A stretch of DNA of 41,747 nt from positions 1 through 41,747 of the IMG/VR virus record IMGVR_UViG_3300042922_000488. One strand, given 5' to 3'. The notes under the pieces were generated by a model. It worked only from the letters and a program-made list of their open reading frames with translations, ran no database searches and had not been told where the DNA came from. Position numbers and translations under genes: made by a program. The DNA is from a virus. Positions 16,952-23,785 of this stretch are shown here, in pieces (the first letter of the stretch is position 1; each line of letters begins with the position of its first letter).

Positions 16952-17137
16952 TTATTTAACAAGCTTATTCAACTTATTAACCATATTAAATATAGTTAAA
17001 AGAATAAAAAATCCCCAAACTATAATTCCTGTATGATTATTATTGGCTATATTAGTTGTAAATAATGTAAATATTATTCCACCAAATATATAATACCATG
17101 CTAATATTCCAGCTAATTTCCAATTGTATTTTTTCAT
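16952..17137 (-). CDS. small membrane protein, two predicted TM helices
   Basis: This 61-aa protein has two hydrophobic segments (about 9-28, LAGILAWYYIFGGIIFTLF, and 37-53, GIIVWGFFILLTIFNMV) with basic ends. I do not recognise a family. It lies in the run of small genes upstream of the terminase and ends before a hairpin. Membrane location is inferred from composition only. Confidence 0.7.
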   Translation of the reverse strand: MKKYNWKLAGILAWYYIFGGIIFTLFTTNIANNNHTGIIVWGFFILLTIFNMVNKLNKLVK

Positions 17138-17167
17138 GAAATCTCCAATTCTATTTTTACACTATAA

Positions 17168-17546
17168 TTATACTGAGCTTGATTTTACTATTACATATTC
17201 ACATTCTAAATTTTCAATTGCTTCCATATCTAAATGAATTTTACTATTTGATATATGTAAATAATTACTAATACATACTTCTAAAGAACTATTTTCATTA
17301 TATGTAAATTCTTGTGTTTCTGAATTAAAGAAAAAGTATAATGAAAAATCAGGTTCAAATGACTCTAATTCTTCGTCATATTCACAAACAGTTCCAACAT
17401 TAACATTAATATTTAATTCAGGTATATAGACATAATTACTTTCAAGCCATACTTCTGTTTGTTCATCTTTTTCATATAAATAATTGTTGAACCCCCCCAG
17501 ATTCACATAAATCTTCTAAATAATCATCTAATTCTGATAGTTTCAT
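17168..17546 (-). CDS. unknown acidic protein interrupted at a G7 tract (frameshifted or phase-variable)
   Basis: An ATG at 17546 with a GAAAGGA ribosome site starts MKLSELDDYLEDLCESGG, but the frame ends after 24 codons. The frame open to 17168 (FNNYLYEKDEQTEVWLESN onward) has only a GTG at 17506 just before the tract and no ribosome site. The two join exactly at seven Gs (Cs at 17492-17498). Six Gs would give one continuous acidic 125-aa protein. I do not recognise the family. The tract could be a contingency locus, a transcript-slippage site or a base-calling error. Confidence 0.7.
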
Positions 17547-17597
17547 AATTTAATTTATTATCCTTTCATAAGTGTAAAATGCACTTTGGATCAATTA

Positions 17598-17756
17598 TTA
17601 AAATTGTCCTACATAAATTCCTGTATACAATCTTTTAGTTTTTTTCTTTTTGCATTTTATACATTCACAATATATTTTATATTTTTTGTCTCCATCCCAA
17701 CCAAAATATAAGTCACGAGACAGTTCTTTCCATTTATGTTCACATTTATCAAACAT
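17598..17756 (-). CDS. small Cys-rich protein, possible Zn ribbon
   Basis: This 52-aa frame starts MFDKCEHKWKELSRD and has CxH near the N-terminus and CECIKC (about 30-35), a possible zinc-binding C-x-H/C-x-x-C set, followed by a lysine-rich stretch. GAGAGGAA lies 5 bases upstream of the ATG. No family is recognised. It is a plausible small nucleic-acid-binding or host-interacting protein. Confidence 0.65.
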   Translation of the reverse strand: MFDKCEHKWKELSRDLYFGWDGDKKYKIYCECIKCKKKKTKRLYTGIYVGQF

Positions 17757-17788
17757 TAAATTCCTCTCTTCTAGATTTTAAGCTATTT

Positions 17789-17802
17789 TCACACAAGTGT
17801 GA
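17789..17802. promoter_or_regulatory. perfect 14-bp palindrome TCACACAAGTGTGA
   Basis: Stem TCACAC/GTGTGA with an AA centre lies between two small genes, upstream of the 52-aa gene. It could be an operator or a small hairpin. There is no U-tract. Confidence 0.35.
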
Positions 17803-17843
17803 TATCGCTATAAACTGCCTGTTCTATCCTTTAATAACTTGCG

Positions 17844-18056
17844 TTAATATTCTAAACAATCACATACTTTAGTAATTAAGTCTTTATATTTATCACTAAT
17901 ACTATCATACTGAATTGATCTAAGGAACTTCATTAATAAACTGCTGTTCTCTAGTCTGGTTGCTAATACATGTTTTGTTTGCTTATCATAATTGCCATTT
18001 AATATATTATTTACTCGATTCTGTAAGTCTATATATTCATTAGTTGATAATTCCAT
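17844..18056 (-). CDS. hypothetical helical protein
   Basis: This 70-aa protein (MELSTNEYIDLQNRVNNIL at the N-terminus, DCLEY at the end) appears all-helical. I do not recognise it. Its start is 10 bases after the upstream gene, and GAAAGGTAATAT precedes the ATG. It belongs to the small-gene cluster between the two terminase genes. Confidence 0.65.
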   Translation of the reverse strand: MELSTNEYIDLQNRVNNILNGNYDKQTKHVLATRLENSSLLMKFLRSIQYDSISDKYKDLITKVCDCLEY

Positions 18057-18066
18057 ATATTACCTT

Positions 18067-18360
18067 TCATTTTCTGTTAATAACATTAATATTCCATGCT
18101 TCTAATATCTCAATTAAAGTATTTTCGTGTATTTTAACCATAGGTAAAATACAAATATATGGACTATTCTTTTCTTCAAATGCTTCTGTTTTAATATAGA
18201 ACAAACCAAAAAAGTGCTTATATGTAGGAATTTTTCTTTTGGTTTGATTTACAATATATAAAGTATTTCCCTCAATTCTGGTTATATAATTTGCGTTTCG
18301 TAACCCATTAAATCTGTTTACCCAGTCTTGATTATGATAATCACAATATTTATCATCCAT
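18067..18360 (-). CDS. hypothetical protein
   Basis: I chose ATG at 18358-18360 (MDDKYCDYHNQDWVNRFNG, 97 aa) because GGAG lies upstream at the right distance; the longer frame would start with a TTG inside that ribosome site. It has a mixed alpha/beta pattern with TRIEGNTLYIVNQTKRKIP in the middle and a hydrophobic CILPMVKI. No family is recognised. It is the first gene after the AT-rich repeat region. Confidence 0.65.
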   Translation of the reverse strand: MDDKYCDYHNQDWVNRFNGLRNANYITRIEGNTLYIVNQTKRKIPTYKHFFGLFYIKTEAFEEKNSPYICILPMVKIHENTLIEILEAWNINVINRK

Positions 18361-18931
18361 TTTTATATACTCCAATCCTAAAAAAAATATAATAAAAATT
18401 TGTAGAGGTTATCCACCATAGAGAACAAATGTTCGTAAAAGAAGGCATACCCCCACATATAGTATCTACTCATATTATAATGCATTATATCTAGTATTAT
18501 AATGATATTAATACAATATATCATGAACATATTAGTTGCTTATTACATATATTGTACATATAATAAATGATATATTTTATTTACATATACCAATAGTATA
18601 CCAGTATAGCATAGTATACATGTATGTATACATATACTAATAATCATACATTTAATGCATATACAACAATACTGTATATAACACATACATAATGAATATG
18701 TATACAGTATATACTACATATAGTGTATATTAATACAGTATATAACACAATCACATTATGTATAATATACATGCTACACTATCAGTATATAACTATCTTC
18801 TACAATGCCCTATATACAAGGCTTCTAGTAATATGGTAAATATTGTACTATTCGCAAATCTTACGTTTACTGAATAGTTTATCGAATAGTTAAATTATTA
18901 CATATTATTAATATACATAGATAATGTATAA
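18361..18931. other. AT-rich noncoding region with TATAC-rich repeats, between terS and the small genes
   Basis: There is no credible gene in about 570 bp. The core (18540-18790) is full of alternating GTATAC/TATAC words. An 18-bp direct repeat, AATACWGTATATAACACA, occurs at 18668-18685 and 18732-18749 (one mismatch, 64-bp period). Near terS, GAATAGTT occurs twice (18872-18879 and 18884-18891) and can pair with AACTATTC at 18931-18938, forming a long imperfect hairpin over the terS stop. Possible roles are packaging (pac) site, replication origin or a DNA-bending element. Confidence 0.6.
18668..18749. repeat. two 18-bp direct repeats in the AT-rich region
   Basis: AATACTGTATATAACACA (18668-18685) and AATACAGTATATAACACA (18732-18749) differ at one base, with a 64-bp period. 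Both are embedded in GTATAC-rich DNA. Confidence 0.75.
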
Positions 18932-19366
18932 CTATTCTTCCTTACCCTCTTCATCCCAATCACCAATATCATCAAGTATAGATGTATCATCCTCTGGTGT
19001 ATCTGTCTCTGATACGGTGATCTTACTAGGTATCTTACCAATATTCCGGTTTAATATTTCTTTAGCTGTTTCCATACGCACATTATCGTTTTTAGAGTCT
19101 TTTAATAGCTCTTCTAGCACGTCAATAGCGTTATTTTGCAGTTTTTCAAACCTTTTTTTAGCGGAGTTCTGTAAAAATTCTGAAATTTGCCGTTTCCTTT
19201 CGTCCATGGCTGCAATAAATAATTTATTACCTCTTCTCCAATCCCAAATTGTTTTCCTAGAATATCCTATTTCCTTTTCGATATCCTTAATTTGATATCC
19301 TTCTAACAACATTTCAATACATTTTTCTTGTGCTACTGTTAGTTCAGGTTTAATATTTCCTTCCAT
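18932..19366 (-). CDS. terS: terminase small subunit
   Basis: I chose ATG at 19364-19366 (MEGNIKPELTVAQEKCIEML, 144 aa) with GAGGTG 6 bases upstream. An N-terminal helix-turn-helix (about 10-50: MLLEGYQIKDIEKEIGYSRK, TIWDWRRGN) is followed by a helical oligomerisation region (SAKKRFEKLQNNAIDVLEEL) and a very acidic tail. This is the phBC6A51-type small terminase, which selects phage DNA for packaging. It is separated from terL by about 2 kb of small genes and repeats, which is unusual because the pair is normally adjacent. Confidence 0.88.
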   Translation of the reverse strand: MEGNIKPELTVAQEKCIEMLLEGYQIKDIEKEIGYSRKTIWDWRRGNKLFIAAMDERKRQISEFLQNSAKKRFEKLQNNAIDVLEELLKDSKNDNVRMETAKEILNRNIGKIPSKITVSETDTPEDDTSILDDIGDWDEEGKEE

Positions 19367-19454
19367 ATAATTCACCTCAATTCATACTTACCATGTAACA
19401 TTATATTTCAAACGGACTATTCTCACTTTCCGTCAATTTTCTCTGTAATCATAA

Positions 19455-19568
19455 TTATAGTAAAAACAATAGCATAAGCCACATTAATGAATATTTTACA
19501 GACAAATAACAACTTAAAGCTATTATAAATATAGAATATATCATTTCATACTTTTCGTTTTTATCCAT
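19455..19568 (-). CDS. 37-aa membrane peptide
   Basis: The ATG at 19568 (MDKNEKYEMIYSIFIIALSC) has GAAGG upstream. The frame encodes two short hydrophobic segments separated by YLSVKYS and ends LLFLL. It is too short to classify. It is likely a small membrane protein; the alternative is a chance frame, but the ribosome site and composition argue for a gene. Confidence 0.5.
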   Translation of the reverse strand: MDKNEKYEMIYSIFIIALSCYLSVKYSLMWLMLLFLL

Positions 19569-19591
19569 TTGTTTAACCTTCTTTCAAATTA

Positions 19592-19882
19592 TTATTTAAA
19601 TATATCAGGATTATCAATAATAAACTTATACAATCCATTACCTAGCATTTCAACTTGTTTTTCTTTTAAATCAGCTCCATACATATCATCAATACCATGT
19701 ACTATTTCATGAATAAAAGTAGCTTTTATTTGATTTTCATTAAACTTACAACCAATACTAATAGTTTCTTCATCATAATTAATTTCACCATAGCATTCTT
19801 TACCACGAACATAAATATCATGATCTTTCATATTGACCTTATAATCTTTATATCCTATTTTAACATTATTTGTTATATTCAT
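19592..19882 (-). CDS. small HExxH metallopeptidase-like protein
   Basis: This 96-aa protein has a compact beta-rich N-terminal half (GEINYDEETISIGCKFNEN) and a zinc-binding FIHEIVHGIDDMYG motif (HEIVH at about 58-62) followed by a helix. Such small putative metallopeptidases are frequent in Firmicutes phages near replication and regulation genes; their substrates are unknown. A GAGGTG ribosome site precedes the ATG. Confidence 0.8.
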   Translation of the reverse strand: MNITNNVKIGYKDYKVNMKDHDIYVRGKECYGEINYDEETISIGCKFNENQIKATFIHEIVHGIDDMYGADLKEKQVEMLGNGLYKFIIDNPDIFK

Positions 19883-19892
19883 TTGTTACACC

Positions 19893-20231
19893 TCATAAAT
19901 ATTGTATTTTCGTACATTTATTGCACGAATACTTTTGATCATGTTTATTTATGTATTTAAATATTTCATTAATATTCATTAATTTGTTTGTTTGACGATG
20001 CCATATTTTATTATTATTCATATTAAAGCTATTTTTATTTGATTTTCTATAGCCACGAAACATACCAACACTAACATTATTATTATTTTCATGATATAAG
20101 ATTATTTCTCTTTTAGAAAAATCTATATAATCATCAATATACCAAACATCATTATTTGAACGTATTTTTATATGATTAGCCATATATTCATATGTAAAGC
20201 CATATTTTTTGCATAGACTATCAATATCCAT
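19893..20231 (-). CDS. hypothetical protein with C-terminal CxxC
   Basis: I chose ATG at 20229-20231 (MDIDSLCKKYGFTYEYMANH, 112 aa) with AGAGGT upstream. The middle alternates beta strands (VWYIDDYIDFSKREIILYHE), followed by an Asn-rich stretch (NKNSFNMNNNK) and a C-terminal YSCNKCTKIQYL. No family is recognised. An AATATTAAACAA element lies about 40 bases upstream. Confidence 0.65.
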   Translation of the reverse strand: MDIDSLCKKYGFTYEYMANHIKIRSNNDVWYIDDYIDFSKREIILYHENNNNVSVGMFRGYRKSNKNSFNMNNNKIWHRQTNKLMNINEIFKYINKHDQKYSCNKCTKIQYL

Positions 20232-20303
20232 TTGTTTACCTCTTTGTATTTTCTTAATTATCAATTGTTATTGTTTAATATTGTTCATTAATATCGCAAA
20301 AAA

Positions 20304-20492
20304 TTAATTATCTTCTGCTTCATTAGATTTATTAGTCATAGCAGTAGCATATTGTAAAGAGTTCATATATATTTGCGTTTGAATTTCTGCTTCTTTCTTA
20401 TTACCCGTAAGCTTTAAGAAATTTTTATACATTTCATATTGCATTTCTGATAACTGAAGAATACTAAATAACGTATCTTTGTTTATAAACAT
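20304..20492 (-). CDS. hypothetical helical protein
   Basis: This 62-aa helical protein (LFSILQLSEMQYEMYKNFLK, then QTQIYMNSLQYATAMTNKSN) resembles small phage proteins seen in early regions, but I cannot name a function. Its leader carries ACATTAAACAAAG followed by a GAGGT ribosome site. It starts 4 bases after the upstream stop. Confidence 0.65.
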   Translation of the reverse strand: MFINKDTLFSILQLSEMQYEMYKNFLKLTGNKKEAEIQTQIYMNSLQYATAMTNKSNEAEDN

Positions 20493-20496
20493 CGTT

Positions 20497-20943
20497 CTAC
20501 CTCACTTTGTTTAATGTAATAAATAATTCCAACTTCATAGTATCAATTCCATTTTCAGTAGGAAAATCAACGACATAATTACATTGATCTTTACCAAATT
20601 GCCTTATAATAAAACCATTACATAGTTCTAGTACATTAACCTTCTTATTGTTCATATAACTCATAATTTCAGTTTTAGTAATTCTACCTAACATGACCAT
20701 TAATGAAATATATTCAATATCTGATAGTGTTTCTAATTTGCACATCGTATTACCTTCGTTACACTGTTTTTCCATTAATATATCAAACTCATTGATAGTA
20801 TCAGATGAAATGTTATTTTCTGTAATAAACTGCTTTAAATTTAAATATGCTTTTGGACTATTAAATATATCATCGTTAGCAATCATAAAGTTTAATTTTT
20901 CATATTCATCGTATAAATCCTGTGTATTTTCAGTATAAATCAT
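20497..20943 (-). CDS. hypothetical protein
   Basis: I chose ATG at 20941-20943 (MIYTENTQDLYDEYEKLNFM, 148 aa) because AGGAGGG lies 11 bases upstream, inside the end of the GIY-YIG gene. The protein is mixed alpha/beta with an SLMVMLGRITKTEIMSYM helix and a C-terminal beta part (NGFIIRQFGKDQCNYVVDF). No family is recognised. Confidence 0.65.
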   Translation of the reverse strand: MIYTENTQDLYDEYEKLNFMIANDDIFNSPKAYLNLKQFITENNISSDTINEFDILMEKQCNEGNTMCKLETLSDIEYISLMVMLGRITKTEIMSYMNNKKVNVLELCNGFIIRQFGKDQCNYVVDFPTENGIDTMKLELFITLNKVR

Positions 20944-21500
20944 ATTAATAAATTCCCTCCTGTACATTTATTATTATCTATATCAACATGTTTCCACTTA
21001 CGTTTATTTTTAATTTGATATATGTATCCAACCGTAGTATGATACCTAGCAGCTATTTCTTCTAATGGTTCACCATCAACTAATAATCTTCTTACCTCTT
21101 TAATTGAAGTTTCATTAAATTTACTGCAATTTGGATTTTTTTCACCTTGATTTAATACCGAAAACTTTTCTTTAAAAGCTTTTGCTTCTCTACCTCTTCT
21201 AATTTGCTTATGTGTAGATACTATGTCTCTTACGTTGTATATATTATCTTTATAATTATCTTTCCATAACTTTTCTTTAGTTGGTAAATCACGCTGTAAA
21301 CATTCTTCTAAAAATGTATAAGTAAAATCATTAATAGACTGATTATTATAGTCGTTTTGTAATAACTTATTTTTATGTTTATTATTCTTTAAATTTGATT
21401 TATGGTTGCTCCATCTACCTAATACATCTTTAGAACTGCCAATATATGCTCTATTACTAACTTCATTTGTAATTGCATAAATACCGCTTATTTTTTTCAT
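20940..21500 (-). CDS. GIY-YIG homing endonuclease with HTH
   Basis: This 186-aa protein has an N-terminal GIY-YIG nuclease domain: GIYAI (6-10), AYIGSS (18-23), R29 in the LGRW helix and a downstream NIYNVRD. After a basic linker there is a C-terminal helix-turn-helix-like DNA-binding part (INETSIKEVRRLL-like, EEIAARYHTTVGYIYQIKNK). It is probably a free-standing homing endonuclease. The leader contains ATATTAAACAAAG then GAAAGG. No intron is visible nearby. Confidence 0.9.
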   Translation of the reverse strand: MKKISGIYAITNEVSNRAYIGSSKDVLGRWSNHKSNLKNNKHKNKLLQNDYNNQSINDFTYTFLEECLQRDLPTKEKLWKDNYKDNIYNVRDIVSTHKQIRRGREAKAFKEKFSVLNQGEKNPNCSKFNETSIKEVRRLLVDGEPLEEIAARYHTTVGYIYQIKNKRKWKHVDIDNNKCTGGNLLI

Positions 21501-21563
21501 ATAAAATACCTAAACCTTTCTTTGTTTAATATAATTTGTAATTAAATTTTGTATAATAAATCA

Positions 21564-21592
21564 TTGACAAAATGGAAAAATTAGAGTAAAAT
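21564..21592 (+). promoter_or_regulatory. consensus promoter on the plus strand in a gene-free region
   Basis: TTGACA (21564-21569), a 17-bp spacer and TAAAAT (21587-21592) form a near-perfect sigma-70 promoter pointing right, opposite to all nearby genes. No open frame of useful length follows, so it would transcribe noncoding RNA. Confidence 0.72.
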
Positions 21593-21600
21593 AAAATTAC

Positions 21601-21613
21601 GGTAAAGTTTACC
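21601..21613. promoter_or_regulatory. palindrome GGTAAAGTTTACC at the predicted transcription start
   Basis: This is a perfect 6-bp inverted repeat around a central G, 8 bases after the -10 box of the plus-strand promoter. It is placed as an operator would be. Confidence 0.5.
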
Positions 21614-22264
21614 CATTTTTGCCAATAAAAAATAAATAATAAAAGCCTTGATATAATATCAAAACTAGTTTTGTATAGTATAGTTCAACGATATATCAAG
21701 TACCCAACTCAATATATCGTTAGCCGATGAACTACACTGGAAAGGAATTCTACATAGATGTTTGTCAATCTATAGTATTACAGACGATATTAAATCATCT
21801 ATATAATACCCAATATAAAAAGGCTGCCATTAAAATGACAACCCAATATGAAACTACACAACCAATTATGTGTAGTTGCTTATACTAACCACCCATTATA
21901 AGCTTGAGCATCCATAAGCCGTGATTGCTGCGCTTCAACCACTAAATAATAAATATGCTCTTCCTAGTCCTTAAACCTCAAAAGAACTCTCTTGATCTCA
22001 CATAATGTACACACACGTCTGCACGAGATCTTTCCACCGAAAAAATCACGCCTTACCGATATAAACGCCATAGCTAATACACTATAGATAAATAATAATT
22101 ACATCATCGTTACACTATAGCTTTAGCTCCAATACTTCTCGGTAAAAACACAGGTAAATGTTAGCACTTGCAATACATACATTCTTTACTATAATCTACG
22201 TCAAGTTTTTTACATGACATCAAGCAAGCTATATCTAGTCATGATTTAAAGACGAAAATGTATA
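21614..22264. other. about 650 bp without a recognised gene, rich in hairpins (candidate noncoding RNA region)
   Basis: The plus strand holds TTGATA/TATCAA and CAAAACTAGTTTTG palindromes. AACGATATAT pairs with ATATATCGTT, with outer arms TAGTTC/GAACTA (about 21681-21735). GTATTA/TAATAC enclose a smaller hairpin. On the minus strand there is a 35-codon frame (MAFISVRRDFFGGKISCRR) followed in frame by a TAG and 27 more open codons (EEHIYYLVVEAQQSRLMDAQ), perhaps a decayed gene. I cannot prove either an RNA or a protein product. Confidence 0.5.
21817..21843 (-). terminator. minus-strand terminator within the gene-free region
   Basis: In minus-strand RNA, GGUUGUCAUU pairs with AAUGGCAGCC (two G-U pairs) and is followed by UUUUU. 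On the plus strand these would be C-A mismatches, so the hairpin serves leftward transcripts. A second 9-bp hairpin, AACTACACA/TGTGTAGTT (21852-21877), lies just upstream. Confidence 0.7.
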
Positions 22265-22459
22265 TTACTTTTTACCTTTATGTAATACAGACTCTTCATA
22301 GAAAGCAACATTAAATTTTTTGGTTGCTTCAAAGTAAAATACCGAATATTTAGGAAATTTTCTGTTTATAGACTTATCAATTAGTTTAAATCCCTTTAAA
22401 ATTAATGCATCGGCAATTTGTTTGTTGAACACTGGAAATATTTTTGTTTGATTGTTCAT
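22265..22459 (-). CDS. DUF5659-like small protein
   Basis: I chose ATG at 22457-22459 (MNNQTKIFPVFNKQIADALI, 64 aa) with AGGAG 7 bases upstream; the longer frame lacks a ribosome site. The pattern of an N-terminal strand, a helix ADALILKGFKLID, then KFPKYSVFYFEATKKF fits DUF5659, a small phage family of unknown function. A second member lies at 25339-25503. Confidence 0.75.
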   Translation of the reverse strand: MNNQTKIFPVFNKQIADALILKGFKLIDKSINRKFPKYSVFYFEATKKFNVAFYEESVLHKGKK

Positions 22460-22773
22460 ATTATTACTCCTATTTGAAAATATTAATATTTTATGTTTAT
22501 CTAATACACTATATTTGATTATGGTTATAAACTGCAACTTACCATATGCCCCAATACTTATACTTACAAAAAGTAGGGAAGTTTTTTATACTGAAAGCAA
22601 GTTTTATATTTCAGTAACAGAAAAATTTTATAAATAATGCATCCTATATCAAAAAAAATAAGACATACTATCTAATGTTTAATATTTTATATTTATAAAT
22701 AAAATATGTTGATTTTGCATAATAATAACTTATTATCATATACAGCAATCTATTGTTTCATATTGTTTATTTA
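22460..22773. other. gene-free AT-rich stretch with one hairpin
   Basis: I see no convincing gene in these 314 bases. A perfect 8-bp stem TACTGAAA/TTTCAGTA with a 12-base loop (about 22590-22617) is the only clear structure. Neither side has a convincing U-tract. Confidence 0.5.
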
Positions 22774-23283
22774 TTAATCTGTATTTAAAATAGAACTACT
22801 ATTCTTCCTGTGTTTGTTTATTGCATCCCTAATCCATCTGGGAACATTATTAAATTTTAACTGCTTATAACATATAGTATAGCAATTAATGAAATGAATA
22901 TATATATTATTGCTAAACTCAAATGAATAAATAATATCATCTGGATTATTACTCATATCTATAAGCAATCTATATTTATTTGGTGCTTTATCACAAAAAT
23001 GATCACCAATAATTCTTTTATTCCTTTGTACAGCTTCTAAATATCCAATAGATATTAAATTATCTACTGCCCTAACTGCGCTATCACTTGAAACACCAAC
23101 CCTATAAGCTAATGAATTATATGTAGCACCAAATATACCATCTTTATCGGCAAATATCTGTGAGAAATAGATTAATGAAAACAATATCAATTTATCACTC
23201 TTCCTTTTTGCATTATTAAGATTATTAATCATTTTTATATGGTTTACTGTAATATTTACTTTTCTACCTTTATACTTATCCAT
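22774..23283 (-). CDS. winged-helix DNA-binding protein, possible replication initiator
   Basis: This 169-aa protein has an N-terminal helical segment (MINNLNNAKRKSDKLILFSL) and a winged-helix motif at about 58-95 (YNSLAYRVGVSSDSAVRAVD, NLISIGYLEAVQRNKRI), then a C-terminal part rich in aromatic residues. This resembles N-terminal domains of phage replication initiators and helix-turn-helix regulators. It lies beside the hairpin and palindrome cluster at 23.45-23.78 kb, which could be its binding region. Function as initiator is inference. Confidence 0.7.
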   Translation of the reverse strand: MDKYKGRKVNITVNHIKMINNLNNAKRKSDKLILFSLIYFSQIFADKDGIFGATYNSLAYRVGVSSDSAVRAVDNLISIGYLEAVQRNKRIIGDHFCDKAPNKYRLLIDMSNNPDDIIYSFEFSNNIYIHFINCYTICYKQLKFNNVPRWIRDAINKHRKNSSSILNTD

Positions 23284-23300
23284 AATTTATTTTACCTTTC

Positions 23301-23313
23301 TTTGTTTAATATT
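23301..23313 (-). promoter_or_regulatory. AATATTAAACAAA leader element
   Basis: This motif lies directly upstream of the GAAAGG ribosome site of the winged-helix gene. Very similar words lie in the leaders at 20271-20283, 21521-21534, 30887-30900 and about 27613-27626, each before an early gene. It may be a phage-specific promoter part or an A-rich translation enhancer. Confidence 0.45.
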
Positions 23314-23449
23314 ATTTGTTTATATTCAGTAATTATCAGATTGATATATACTGATATCTTTGTTTTATATATTATATTATTAATTATCATTTAAATAATC
23401 AAACTGATAAAATATAGAAGTATCTTTTTTCATTATTAATATATTAATG

Positions 23450-23610
23450 AGTTCGGGGATGCGCTAGCAGACACGAAGGAGTAAACAGTATTATCGTTTA
23501 CGACTACTAATAGTCACTCTAGTCTACGACGTACTGCCGCGGCTACCGCCTTGCCCATCTGTCTCATTTTTTATTTATTCCGCTACGCTACATAAATAAA
23601 AAATTTCGCC
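23450..23610. other. GC-enriched structured island in noncoding DNA
   Basis: About 110 bases (23455-23560) are far less AT-rich than the surroundings and contain GTAAAC/GTTTAC (23481-23501) and GACTA/TAGTC (23502-23515) hairpins. Next is a perfect 13-bp stem, ATTTTTTATTTAT paired across a 13-base loop (TCCGCTACGCTAC), at 23566-23604. There is no open frame of note. Candidates are a structured RNA or a replication origin next to the putative initiator gene. Confidence 0.55.
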
Positions 23611-23723
23611 ATCTGAGATATAATTATTTTTATCCTTAATTTTGGTTACAATTTCTTCAATAGGTTATATAATAAGTTTTGCACTTTTTGTAACTACTCA
23701 TTTTATGAATTGACTACGATTAC

Positions 23724-23774
23724 CACCCATTTTGGGTGTTAAGCTATATATAAGGTTCACACCCATTTTGGGTG
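23724..23774. repeat. twin palindromes CACCCATTTTGGGTG
   Basis: Identical 15-bp palindromes (6-bp arms, TTT centre) lie at 23724-23738 and 23760-23774, 36 bp apart. The flanks are partly inverted relative to each other (TTAC before one copy, GTAA after the other). They lie just after the helicase gene. Lack of U-tracts argues for protein-binding sites over terminators. Confidence 0.7.
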
Positions 23775-23785
23775 GTAAAGATTAT

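Noticed and set aside
18540-18790. CRISPR array
   Set aside because: Repeats are short, AT-rich and irregularly spaced, without unique spacers of constant length; no cas genes are present.
18924-19295. Plus-strand open frame of 123 codons opposite the small terminase gene
   Set aside because: It is the low-complexity (Ser/Leu-rich) shadow of a well-supported gene. The same holds for other plus-strand frames, such as 4889-5188, 11341-11661 and 41157-41504.
20940-21500. Group I intron around the GIY-YIG gene
   Set aside because: The neighbouring genes are not split and no intron core elements were recognised, so the endonuclease appears free-standing.
21990-22045. Local similarity of CAGACGTGTG to an Illumina adapter
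   Set aside because: Only about 10 bases match and the flanking adapter sequence is absent, so contamination is unlikely.
23724-23774. Twin palindromes as rho-independent terminators
   Set aside because: Neither copy has a U-tract on either strand; symmetric protein-binding sites fit better.
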